DNA from: Sinonovacula constricta
Taxonomy: Eukaryota; Mollusca; Bivalvia; Cardiida; Solecurtidae
Length of the DNA: 64,000 nucleotides
Assembly (NCBI GenBank): GCA_007844125.1
Contig: CM017558.1
Location: forward strand, 29,731,891-29,795,890
Direction of reading: 5' to 3'
Positions 50,821-57,806 of the stretch are shown here, piece by piece. The stretch's first letter is position 1; the number at the start of each line of letters is the position of its first letter. Made by a program: the position numbers and the translations under genes. The notes below the pieces were generated by a model. That model was given only the letters and a program-made list of their open reading frames with translations. It did no database searches and was not told the DNA's origin.

Positions 50821-53304
50821 GTAGTAGTAGTAGTAGTAGTAGTAGTAATAGTAGAGGTGATAGTAGTAGTAGTAGTAGTAGTAGTAGTAGCAGTAATAGT
50901 AGTAGTATTTTGCTCTAATTTTAAGGAATTGTTGGTTGCATACGAACATAGTTCCAAGCTGTTTCATGCCATGGCTTGAGTAGACCAGCGCTGTTTGAGA
51001 TTTTCCAAGTGTGTGTTTGTTGTTTGTACCTTTTCTGCTAAACTATATATACTAGAAACATAAACAATAGAGAATAAGAAAGATGGTGTAGTTTAATGTC
51101 CCTGAAATCTAGAGTAGTATTTCAGCACAATCTTGAGATAAGTCGTCTCAAAGTTGATTGTTGCAGATTATTTGGGATACTTCACCAATAGTAATTTCTA
51201 TGGTTGTCGGGTCATAAAGGCACAAACTTGAAAACGGCCCTGTCCAAAACGTCCCGGATCAAAAAGGCCCACGTTTTTAGGGTACCGGAAGGCCCCACAA
51301 ATAGGTCGTCATAAAGGCCCATATGTGTGTTGTAATATGTACATGTATGTTACTGATTTGTTCAATTAGCATTGCTGTGTTTAATTAAATGTATTATTGT
51401 TTCGCAATTCCCCTTATCTCTGTATTATTGTCGACAGAAACAAGTAATAGAAGGCAATACATATGATAGGAATGCTGCGCGTTTCATCTTATAATTACCG
51501 TATAGAAGTGTGTGCAGTTTAAGCCTTTAACTTTCTTTCATCCATTTACGCGAAATGCAATTTAGTGGAGTGTCTAACACGCAGGTATTTTGAAAAGCTT
51601 TAATAACTCTGCCAGTTAAAACTCCTTTTTATTCGTATTTTGTAGATTTACGTTTCATTCTATGACATTTTAATGAACGGCCAATGGTTTGGCCCCAGTC
51701 AGTATTTTAATTGAATCATATTTGCTTATTTTCCAGCATTATTTCAATGTTTCTAACTTTTGTGTTGTTGGAAAACAGCTTCATCTACGTTGAGGTATAT
51801 CGGACAGGCAAAACAAAATATTTAGCAATTTTCAAATGCAAAGCAGAATTTCGATGTTTCTTCTTTGAACATTGAAACCTATATAATAATTTTATATATT
51901 TATAGCATTTATAATTAAATCAGTGATAATTGAAAATTATGTCGTGCAAGTCAGTAAAGAATTGATGAGGAAAAGTTTTCATGCCCGTTTAATTGAATAA
52001 TGACGCCACATCAACAAATACGTTAATTAATGGCTAATGGTACTACTGTCGATGCTTATCTTCTCTGAATGACAACACAAACATCAAATTTGATAACATT
52101 CTCACCATCTTTAGCACTTTAAGTACTCATTTGGGAAAGAAACTTGAAGATGATAGTATACATACATCGGGAGTCTTGTCTAGACGTAGTTTCGATTTAA
52201 ATATCTGTGGTAATACTTATCGGAACTTTACTTTTTAGCTATTGGTAGGTGCTTCGGACTTCCTACATCGTTAAGTTCCCATAGACCTGTGCTGAAAGTT
52301 ATGTAATCTGTTTAGAAATAACACAGTTAAGTGATAAGTGGCTTTATTAACAATACTTTGAATCAACACAATAGACTCTGCAGGTAAATGCAATTTTTCA
52401 ACTCAAATCAGGTCTATCATACACGAATCTGTGCTGTAAATCTTGCACAGATCCTAAAATCATGCACGGTATCAAATACGTGTATTCGTTTGTATCATTT
52501 TGACTGCGTTCATCACGTCAGTTTTAATCTATGTAATAATGAGACATACTTGTTATGTACTATTTAGAGTATTAAACATGTAAACACGTTTCTATCCCTC
52601 TGTCTCTCTCCCTCTGTGTATATATCTCACTCTCTTTTTAACTCTCTCTCTCTCTTTCTCTTGACTTTTATCTCTCTTGTACACATATATTGTACACAAG
52701 ACAAACACACAAAACCACATATATAGATATACATATATCGAGGGTTTTGTGTGTCTTGTGCAATTTATATAAAATATTATACATGTCTGCAGGCTCCGTC
52801 AAGTGTTCTCCAAAGATAGCAATATTTTTCTTAAATATGAAGAAAGTGATTGACTGCTCCAGTTTTCCATTTCTTCTTATTTTAAATACTGAATGCTGGG
52901 ATATCAAATAGTATTTGACAAATATATAATGTGTTACAAAGCATTATTGTCGTCCAGTATTTATCAATTTATATATCAACATGTTTTATTAAAGGCCACA
53001 TATATACGAGGAACCATTGCCAATGACGTCTAGTGGAACAATTAATGAACCAGCTTATGATACCTGTCAGGATCAAGGACGCCAAAATGGTACATCTGAT
53101 TTAACATAACATTAATAATTGTTCTTCATTTAAAAATGTCAAAAATAGCTTAAAATTGTCTTACTACATGCGGCTGATTCGACATATGAACTTATTTCGT
53201 TTAAAGACGTTTTGACACCGTAACATATCATTATTTTGTACTATTTGTATGTCTTTTCAGAGAATGACAATGACCAAGAACCCGTGTATATTAATGAAAT
53301 GTAG
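25782..53304 (+). CDS. Fucolectin-domain and EGF-repeat single-pass receptor with phosphotyrosine-type tail
   Basis: Fifteen exons (listed separately) join in frame to 762 residues. Order: signal peptide 1-18; EGF-like 20-71; two F5/8-fucolectin-type galactose-binding modules about 85-241 and 242-364, each split by a phase-1 intron and ending in the family tail [10 protein letters not shown] or [12 protein letters not shown]-like modules 365-680; transmembrane helix about 688-711; 50-residue cytoplasmic tail with Tyr721 (YEEP), Tyr738 (EPAYD) and Tyr758 (VYIN). All ectodomain exons are phase 1-1, so any may be skipped without a frameshift. No kinase or phosphatase domain follows: the frame stops at 53302. 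Likely a cell-surface glycan- or ligand-binding receptor that signals through SH2 adaptors. It resembles MEGF/scavenger-type proteins but the fucolectin pair is distinctive. The span includes introns. Confidence 0.87.
26190..26400. repeat. Probable degraded SINE fragment in receptor intron 1
   Basis: The order tgtggttctacccaggt, tgtcgggggtcc, ttctccaccattaagccggg resembles tails of mollusc tRNA-derived elements as I recall them. No second copy lies in the window, so support is weak. Confidence 0.35.
28956..29060. repeat. (GA)n microsatellite
   Basis: About 100 bp of GA repeat with a CAGA and a GGGGAGGG interruption. Confidence 0.96.
30320..30475 (+). repeat. Third partial copy of the receptor 5' flank
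   Basis: Shares attacaacacaact, cgctgaatca, acacaagtttcctgctt and ctcttccactgcaagaaaga with the flank at 20820-21000. No signal-peptide exon follows, so the duplication was partial or the exon was lost. Confidence 0.6.
30721..30786. repeat. (GAT)n microsatellite
   Basis: 22 GAT units; antisense poly-serine and poly-isoleucine frames over it are not genes. Confidence 0.97.
32384..32542 (+). CDS. Receptor exon 2: EGF-like module
   Basis: Acceptor tgtccccag, donor gtaagt, phase 1 to 1. It has eight cysteines in an EGF-like order: [11 protein letters not shown] and then [16 protein letters not shown], with the C-x-x-G-[YW] type end. Upstream AG sites give in-frame stops, so this acceptor is preferred. 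A 6.5 kb intron precedes it. Confidence 0.85.
32543..34166. other. Receptor intron 2, nothing seen
   Basis: AT-rich with no recognised repeat, RNA gene or exon. Confidence 0.5.
34167..34451 (+). CDS. Receptor exon 3: first half of fucolectin/F5-8 module 1
   Basis: Acceptor taagtcag (chosen to restore phase 1), donor gtacgt. It encodes [20 protein letters not shown] and then [18 protein letters not shown], matching the NLAxxKxAxQSS, AVDG and WxVDLG elements of fucolectin/tachylectin galactose-binding modules. The first 25 residues are unlike the family, so the exact start is less sure than the core. Confidence 0.8.
34841..35062 (+). CDS. Receptor exon 4: second half of fucolectin/F5-8 module 1
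   Basis: Acceptor tgttatag, donor gtagcc, phase 1 to 1. It encodes [12 protein letters not shown], two cysteines (ETCYEH and SITCVRP) spaced as in the family disulfide, and the closing [11 protein letters not shown] strand. I do not see the complete HX-RXD fucose-binding motif. Confidence 0.87.
35603..35881 (-). mobile_element. tRNA-derived SINE family A, copy 3 (complete, with target duplication)
   Basis: In reverse complement it begins ccggccgcaatagctcagtt ggtagagc (pol III A box), then gtgggttcgaacccc (B box), then the family body to gccggctaatccc. A perfect 12-bp target-site duplication cgaacgtattat lies at 35591-35602 and 35882-35893. It is inserted in the intron between the two fucolectin modules. 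It serves as the reference copy for 17529 and 19063. Confidence 0.95.
36285..36430. repeat. (CAGA)n / GACAGA simple repeat
   Basis: Imperfect cagacagaga units between the two fucolectin modules. They give RQTDR and SLSLS open frames on both strands that are not genes. Confidence 0.93.
36879..37070 (+). CDS. Receptor exon 5: first half of fucolectin/F5-8 module 2
   Basis: Acceptor tttttcag, donor gtatgt, phase 1 to 1. It encodes [29 protein letters not shown] and [16 protein letters not shown]. All three N-terminal landmarks of the fucolectin-type fold are clear. Confidence 0.93.
37413..37589 (+). CDS. Receptor exon 6: second half of fucolectin/F5-8 module 2
   Basis: Acceptor gtttacag, donor gtaaga, phase 1 to 1. 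It encodes [18 protein letters not shown] and ends [12 protein letters not shown], the family's closing strand. The internal cysteine pair of module 1 is absent. Confidence 0.9.
38599..38916 (-). other. Antisense 105-codon open frame, possible ependymin-related fragment
   Basis: On the minus strand the frame has a non-repetitive, protein-like composition. [18 protein letters not shown] and then [19 protein letters not shown] loosely recalls the ependymin-related pattern (strand, Y-x-I, single Cys). It has ATG and stop but no splice evidence and lies in a receptor intron. Chance or a relic are both possible. Confidence 0.2.
38979..39119 (+). CDS. Receptor exon 7: EGF-like module
   Basis: Acceptor tttctcag, donor gtaaca, phase 1 to 1, 141 bp. 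It encodes [16 protein letters not shown], then [18 protein letters not shown], the CxxGWxG-type EGF end seen in the other repeats. Confidence 0.88.
39120..40714. other. Receptor intron after exon 7, nothing seen
   Basis: AT-rich; no exon or clear repeat until the decayed EGF exon at 40715. Confidence 0.5.
40715..40818 (+). pseudogene. Decayed EGF exon 1 (in-frame TGA, truncated)
   Basis: Acceptor-like ttacaag is followed by an EGF frame starting ECQDGTY. Then TGA at 40735-40737 stands where live copies have a glycine codon (YG). Cysteines resume as GCSSHC and RCDKRDGRC, but the end lacks the GC--GW block and no donor is found. A relic of an EGF exon. Confidence 0.75.
41577..41692 (+). pseudogene. 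Decayed EGF exon 2 (3' end lost)
   Basis: Acceptor attacag and a good phase-1 frame [19 protein letters not shown] and then [10 protein letters not shown] are intact. After GHC the sequence diverges to DHLLRQ and TAA at 41690. The final three-cysteine segment and donor are gone. If spliced in, it would truncate the protein before the membrane. Confidence 0.75.
42100..43010 (+). repeat. Segmental duplication, unit 1 (partner 47690-48560)
   Basis: Homology covers intron, exon and intron: tattatttagtagct, tcatttagaaaag, gatgttaccgaattt, the EGF exon, gtattagt, cagcgaat-cctttctggtta and aaacatataaactac occur in the same order about 5.5-5.6 kb apart. The unit-1 exon is dead, the unit-2 exon is live. 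Confidence 0.88.
42414..42554 (+). pseudogene. Decayed EGF exon 3 (both splice sites lost), duplicate of the exon at 48020
   Basis: Aligns base for base, with no gap, to the live exon at 48020-48160 (offset 5606). The acceptor ttcag became ttcaa, the first cysteine codon tgc became agc, and the donor gtaata became gaaata. The interior frame is still open. It lies inside a longer duplicated segment (42100-43010). Confidence 0.88.
43100..43240 (+). CDS. Receptor exon 8: EGF-like module
   Basis: Acceptor acttgtag, donor gtaaac, phase 1 to 1, 141 bp. It encodes [19 protein letters not shown] and then [16 protein letters not shown], a full set of cysteines for the repeat type. Confidence 0.92.
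43554..43667 (+). CDS. Receptor exon 9: shortened EGF-like module (possibly damaged)
   Basis: Frame [15 protein letters not shown] and then [16 protein letters not shown] is intact up to donor gtctgt. The usual acceptor seems lost: about 27 bp upstream, tttcaac stands where live copies have ttcag, and the first cysteine is absent. The only phase-1 acceptor left is ggtcaag at 43553, giving 114 bp in place of about 141. It may be spliced short, skipped or dead; skipping keeps the frame. Confidence 0.5.
44868..45040. repeat. Dispersed repeat, copy 2 (partner at 8193-8370)
   Basis: Shares ggtcacgtag, aactgtgcagcg, ttacatttca, gacaccaataagca and atctgttcaggtaaca with the copy in an RPTP intron. 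So this element is present in both receptor genes. Confidence 0.6.
45106..45300 (-). repeat. Probable interspersed repeat fragment
   Basis: An open frame of 62 codons on the minus strand has no start context and no known domain. Its composition (tagtgctgtctgatcttgat, tacactggttgcatcttgta) looks like an interspersed element, and it directly follows another dispersed repeat. Not called as a gene. Confidence 0.35.
46112..46249 (-). CDS. THAP-like zinc-finger N-terminal exon, nested in receptor intron
   Basis: On the minus strand from ATG at 46249: [20 protein letters not shown] and then [16 protein letters not shown]. This fits the N-terminal half of the THAP DNA-binding finger: C-x(2-4)-C with N after it, an F-x-x-[FI]-P motif, and W-x-x-x-[IL]-x-R. 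A possible donor (aaggttgtaag in transcript sense) follows IS-R-VAK, so the C-H half would be in another exon that I could not find. It may be a real gene start, a domesticated P-element-type fragment or a retained relic. Confidence 0.5.
46435..46465. promoter_or_regulatory. CpG-rich palindrome upstream of the THAP-like exon
   Basis: A perfect 10-bp inverted repeat aaatctcgcg / cgcgagattt with an 11-base spacer lies about 186 bp upstream of the minus-strand THAP ATG. The halves contain the tctcgcg/cgcgaga type of core promoter motif. Promoter function is inference. Confidence 0.35.
47343..47477 (+). CDS. Receptor exon 10: EGF-like module
   Basis: Acceptor acttgcag, donor gtgtgt, phase 1 to 1, 135 bp. 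It encodes [17 protein letters not shown] and then [16 protein letters not shown]. Confidence 0.92.
47690..48560 (+). repeat. Segmental duplication, unit 2 (partner 42100-43010)
   Basis: Carries the live version of the duplicated EGF exon and flanking intron. See the unit at 42100 for the shared blocks. Confidence 0.88.
48020..48160 (+). CDS. Receptor exon 11: EGF-like module
   Basis: Acceptor aatttcag, donor gtaata, phase 1 to 1, 141 bp. It encodes [19 protein letters not shown] and then [16 protein letters not shown]. Its dead duplicate at 42414 confirms the splice sites by contrast. Confidence 0.93.
49478..49564. repeat. (GA)n microsatellite
   Basis: About 87 bp of GA repeat with one GGG interruption, roughly 120 bp before EGF exon 12. 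Confidence 0.97.
49688..49825 (+). CDS. Receptor exon 12: EGF-like module
   Basis: Acceptor gttaaag, donor gtacct, phase 1 to 1, 138 bp. It encodes [17 protein letters not shown] and then [16 protein letters not shown]. Confidence 0.9.
50102..50242 (+). pseudogene. EGF exon with in-frame TGA, splice sites intact
   Basis: 141 bp, acceptor ctatcag and donor gtaatg, phase 1 to 1, exactly like live repeats. But TGA at 50131-50133 stands at a cysteine position (YGRG-stop-GMRC) and a later cysteine is serine (DGLS). It is either a recent casualty that is skipped or a poison exon whose inclusion would give a secreted, truncated ectodomain. Confidence 0.75.
50342..50591 (+). CDS. Receptor exon 13: last EGF-like module and transmembrane helix
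   Basis: Acceptor tgttttag, donor gtaatg, phases 1 to 2. It encodes [16 protein letters not shown] and [16 protein letters not shown], then a short linker and the helix [25 protein letters not shown], followed by the stop-transfer KIKQR. Confidence 0.95.
50753..50913. repeat. (TTA)n and (TAG)n compound microsatellite
   Basis: About 65 bp of TTA then about 90 bp of TAG repeat. It produces an antisense poly-asparagine/threonine frame that is not a gene. It lies in the intron after the TM exon. Confidence 0.95.
50914..52994. other. Intron between TM exon and tail exon
   Basis: No exon seen. Holds a stretch with repeated aaaggccc units (51210-51330), a pyrimidine-rich run (52590-52680) and the hairpin at 52695-52760. 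Confidence 0.6.
52695..52760. other. Long inverted repeat (hairpin) in receptor intron
   Basis: The left arm (52695-52716, cacaagacaaacacacaaaa and cc) pairs with the right arm ggttttgtgtgtcttgtg (52743-52760), apart from a 4-base bulge. Weak pairing extends outward. The loop is 26 bases, AT-rich. It could be a small foldback element or a structured RNA. Confidence 0.6.
52995..53089 (+). CDS. Receptor exon 14: cytoplasmic tail with YEEP and PAYD motifs
   Basis: Acceptor attaaag, donor gtacat, phases 2 to 1. It encodes [20 protein letters not shown] and then [11 protein letters not shown]. Tyr721 sits in YEEP, a Src-family SH2-type sequence, and Tyr738 in EPAYD. The polar, proline-containing composition suits an unstructured docking tail. 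Confidence 0.88.
53261..53304 (+). CDS. Receptor exon 15: C-terminus EPVYINEM and stop
   Basis: Acceptor gtcttttcag, phase 1. It encodes [14 protein letters not shown] followed by TAG (53302-53304). Tyr758 is in Y-I-N, which fits the Grb2 SH2 consensus pYxN. Confidence 0.88.
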
Positions 53305-53687
53305 CAGCAGTGCCGTTAAAGTACTATATCACTTACAGCTTATGTATCTTAAAAATGTACTTTATAACGAAACTTTGTTATATACTCTTTCTTTACTTAA
53401 CGATACGTTTAAATCTTACATCAATTCCATGCAAGGGACATTATTTGCTTTTTTATTTATCTGCGTAGAACCACCGGCGAAATGTCATTCACACAGGGCC
53501 TCAAAACCACGCGGTGGAATGTTCTTGTTAACCTGGGCAGAAAGTTTCAAGTGAAACAGAAAAAAGCAAACAAAACATGTTTACATATGAAAGTTTACGA
53601 AAAATGTACCTATTAATCATCAGCAGATTCACACAACTGTATTTACATAACTTATATTTCTTAAACATTAAACTCTTTTTTTAATAG

Positions 53688-53914
53688 TCGGAAGATGTAA
53701 AGAAATGTTATCAGTGATAAACAAAAAGTCCAAAGGTTTAGAAACGTTATTAAGGGAGGCACTAAAATATGGTATTGATACTAAATTAGTAATATTAGAC
53801 GCAGATAAGAATTACATTCTTACCTTGGTATGTAAAAGCATATATGGCAAAGTCCTATACGATTGCAACATATACCAAAATTGTTTTGCAGAGCTGTTAC
53901 CTCGCTCTTCCTGA
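53688..53914 (+). CDS. Possible alternative terminal exon of the receptor gene
   Basis: Acceptor ttttttaatag leads into a frame that matches the phase-1 donor at 53089: VGRCKEMLSVINKKSKGLET, then LLREALKYGID and on to a stop at 53912. No domain recognised. AATAAA motifs follow at 53959 and 54118, so the stretch may simply be 3' UTR. Confidence 0.3.
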
Positions 53915-53958
53915 TGTTTGTTTCAAATGCAAGATGGAAACAATATCCAATCTGTTTG

Positions 53959-54123
53959 AATAAAAAATGTCCATTATTTGATAAGTTATGACGAAAGTAG
54001 CATCGTCGTTAAAATAATGTCAACACAGTATTTAGAAGAGAGAAGTCCTAATAAATTACTGTGTACAGCCTGATCAGGGTAATGTTTCGGGTTATTACCC
54101 GGTTAAAACAGTAGTTAAATAAA
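53959..54123 (+). terminator. Candidate poly(A) signals of the receptor gene
   Basis: AATAAA at 53959-53964 and at 54118-54123, the first about 655 bp after the receptor stop codon. Which is used cannot be told. Confidence 0.4.
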
Positions 54124-54344
54124 AATTATATATAAGGAGTAGTTACTGTAATATTTTACTGTTCTCTAGGATCTTATATCTTGTTACAGTCTATGTAATA
54201 ACAGTACAAAATACTACACCCGGTCATAGAAATCAATTACTGTGCATATATATGTCATCGCAAATGTTGCAACAATATTGATACAGTGGTGGCTGTATTT
54301 ATATAAACGGTCCATGTATACTAAAGATGATGGATGATATACTC

Positions 54345-54715
54345 TTTTAGCTCATCTGAATCGTAATCACCATGTTAGCGTAGGTCTTAAGACGATGGGT
54401 AAACTGCCCAGGTAGCTAAGTTAAAATGGTTATCATTATGTTAGAGGACGTCCCAAAAGATGGATAAACTAGCCAGGCATCTAATTATAAATGATATTCA
54501 CTATGTTAGCTGAGGTCTCAAAAAGATGGGTTAGCTGCCCAAAAAGCTTATTTAAAAAGGTAATCATCATGATAGCGGACGTCCCAAAAGGATGTGTAAG
54601 CTGCCCCGGTAGCGAATGTGAAATGGTAATCATCATGTTAGCGGAGGTCACAAGATGATGTTTAAGCAGCCCAGGTTGCTTATTTGAAATAGTAAGCTGC
54701 CCAATTTGAGTGAAG
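54345..54715. repeat. Minisatellite of about 60 bp units, five to six copies
   Basis: Each unit has the pattern taatcaccatgttagcg, ggtc/cgtc-caaaa-gatg, taa-ctgcccaggtagct. Units differ by substitutions and small indels. The antisense frame over it repeats every 20 codons and is not a gene. Confidence 0.88.
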
Positions 54716-54849
54716 TGTATGGTCATACGTGTTTCGAATCCAGGTTTTAAAAAGGACTGCTATTGGAAACTGATTTAACATAATTTCTTAATTTAACATT
54801 TACTTGTTATCGTTTTTTATTAAAATGTGTGTGTGTGTGTGTTTGTGTA

Positions 54850-55146
54850 TTGTGTTTATCGTTCCACTAACAGTATTTTAGTTATCTGGAGACGGTGTCC
54901 ACTTAAAGCAGATATGCTTGCTGCCTTCACCGTGTATAGCACGCCGTGAACACTTTTGATAAAATCACGCCCAGTCACATTAACCTGACTCAAGGGTAAC
55001 CAGTTGTGGAACTACCCTTATATTTGATTGAGCGTTAGCAAGGGAGCTATACTACTACTATTTTTCGACTTTGTTATGTCGCGGTCCGGGATCTAACCTG
55101 GGTCTTCCCGTACCTATCTTCTACCGATTGTGATACCAGGTCCGGT
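54850..55146 (-). mobile_element. SINE-like family B, copy 3
   Basis: Plus strand shows gtgtttatcgttcc, ttatctggagacggtgtcc, cgccgtgaacactt, tagcaagggagctatac and tatgtcgcggtccggg; a short TG repeat precedes it. The right end in reverse complement carries the B-box-like ggttagatccc. Confidence 0.75.
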
Positions 55147-57716
55147 TTAAAAGTGTATGTGCTTATCAATACCTCAGTTATCTATATCCGCGTTGTAATA
55201 AATAACTGACAAATATAACTTAATAGCCATAATGTATCTTAAAACGGAAAAACAAAGAGAGACTGAGTCAACATTTTGGCATGGCCGTGTGCAATCGTAA
55301 GATAAGACATTTTCAGCAACTTGGTGCGTACCCAGCAAGCGATTGTTGTCATGGGTACAAGTTCTAGTCTCTTCTAAGTTGAAGAACGATGAAAGTCACA
55401 TAATGAACCCAAGCTCTGAAATGTGCTGTCCGTGCAGTGTAGTTTTTTTTCCCTCTAAGCGATTTAAGGTGTGAAAATAATGATCAAATGGTAAATCAAA
55501 TGTACAATGCGTTGTAAAGAAGGCTTCTCCTGCTGAAACACTTCATTAAAACTAATATTATTATAATATTTTAAAATTGAGTATACATCGGAACAAAGTT
55601 GTACTAACATTAAGTCTAAAATGCGGGCTAGTAATTGCTATCGGACTCACCAAACTACACTAAGTTCAAAAATATGTTATGATTATTTGTGACAAAATCG
55701 TTATTGAGTAGGTATGTTGAAGTCAAATATCATTTAAAGGACTTATCATGCTGGTTTAATAAGGGAATCTCAAGGAACTCATCCTTGTAATTGATTATTG
55801 TGTAAATCATTGTTAGTTTGGGCTCCGGCCTCTCAGAGTCCACATGTCGATTATATTTAGTATGTTTGCTACACTGCGTGCTTCCAAATAAAGCTCTTCT
55901 GTATATATATATGAGGGCTAATTATTATTTCTATATAAAACTGTTTTTGAAAGTCAATTATTTTTTATTATTATTTTGTTTTGCTATTTTGCTTTTTAAA
56001 ATTAGTTTTGCTTATATTTTGAAATATTAAATTGCTTAGATTTGTATTATCTTATTTTATATTTTACACATATATTGCTGGGAGTTTACCTCAAGTATAT
56101 TTTGTTAACGTTCAGCTGAGAAATAAAAATGTACTTTCAGTTCACTGGTAACAATCCGCTTAAATATTAAAAAGATAGTCTGGCATAAAAAGCTATTTTA
56201 AACTTTTTCCATCATTACAAACATATGGCATATTTGTGCACGTTGATGGTAATGTTGCAGTTATTGACAAGAATCGAATTAGAATTTTCGCATAAACGAT
56301 CGTTATACATGTTAAGACTATACTTAAATTAATTCATCAAATATTTCATTTATCGACGAAAAAGATATTTGATTTTTGCAAATATTGTAAATAGAATTCA
56401 AATCAGAAGACTGTTTGTTAATTATAAGACGTGCTTAGTTTGTATTTTCGAAGCATGTACTAGGTTTTAAATAAATGAGGCTAATTTAATTCGTTAAAAC
56501 AGGTTTCTGCAGCCGTACACAATTTATAAGAGCAATCTTTCAAGCTTTTTACATTGCATTAAAATCGCCTCGATCGCCTCTGGACGATTTAAACATTAAC
56601 TCCATGATAAGTTTTAACTTATATTTATTTAACTTAAATTAAGGGCCTAAACAGTTTCGGATTTCTACGAAGGAGAATAACGCTAAGGTTTTTGGTAATA
56701 TTGTAGCAGGAGTTAATTCCCTTGCAAAGCACGTTAATTTCGTTATTAGCATCAAAACAATGTTATATAAAAAAAATATGTAATTATGCAAATCAAGTTA
56801 TTAGACAGACCAACATTGTTTGATGTATGCCTAAACATTTTCAAAAATCAGAACATAAGCATGCCAACTTGTCTACATATGTATAAATGCTTTAGATTAC
56901 CCAAATCATTCTGCAATTTAGAAATTGTATGTCTTATAATTAGATTTACGTTAATTCTGTCAGTACACGTATATTCTTTCTGCCTGTTTAATTGTATTTA
57001 ATTGAATTTTCTTCACGTGTTTCCATGTTCTTCTCATGTATGTTGTCAGGTCTTAAGAAATAAACTTTTAATCTTTTAAACTTTAGTTCTCATGTATGTT
57101 ATTCATTTATCCACCGCAGATTTTTTTTCTGTTAAAATGATTGCATAACATAAAACAGTATGAGTTTAAGACGTTATACGTTGCAAACCTGTAGTATATT
57201 ATACGTGGACATTCCTAAAACAGAGGTTGTTTTGTACAGTTTACTACTTTCTCTACTTTTGTCTGTAATAACGAATGTGTCCCATAATTGTCAAAAATGA
57301 AATATTACTGAAACTTATAAAATCCATATTGTCCATAGTTTTATGGACAGAACAGGATTGAGTTGAGGATTTAATGGCTGTATTATTTGTTCGGATTCAG
57401 ACACCATTGAGAGTGACATTTGTCAGTCTTCAATGTCCGAAAGTCATGGCCAATTTACTCAAACAACGGCTGAAACACTGCATATGATGCCAGCGCCTCT
57501 AATCATCCTAATTTATGTTCCGAATCCCCAAAACACGAGTTTAAACAAACCCGCCTTGCGATTGGGATGTCGCCATGCCATGCCTTGTCTCACAGTGCCG
57601 ATGACGTCGCCTTGTTGAACCGGCGGTCATCAGTGAACAAAACCAACATCACTCATTTTGGCTTATCTCAAGAAACACTGATCTTGCAAAGTCAACATCA
57701 TCTTGTTAGAAATACA
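55147..57716. other. Intergenic, no gene seen
   Basis: AT-rich. Short open frames (for example 55818-56030 and 56786-57001) are hydrophobic or unstructured and unsupported. Confidence 0.5.
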
Positions 57717-57806
57717 AATAAGATACCCACACTGTTTTCAATTAAATATAATGTATTGGATGTTTGGAAATTAAAAAATACAAATCTTCTTACTCACCCT
57801 TGAGTA
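57717..57806. repeat. Dispersed repeat fragment (partner at 15655-15755)
   Basis: See the partner entry for shared blocks. Here it ends at actcacccttgagt and is not followed by the sequence that follows the partner. Confidence 0.7.

Noticed and set aside
50703..50957. Poly-asparagine/threonine antisense frame
   Set aside because: Translation of the TTA/TAG repeat after the TM exon.
54481..54726. 81-codon antisense repeat protein
   Set aside because: Arises from the 60-bp minisatellite, a multiple of three.
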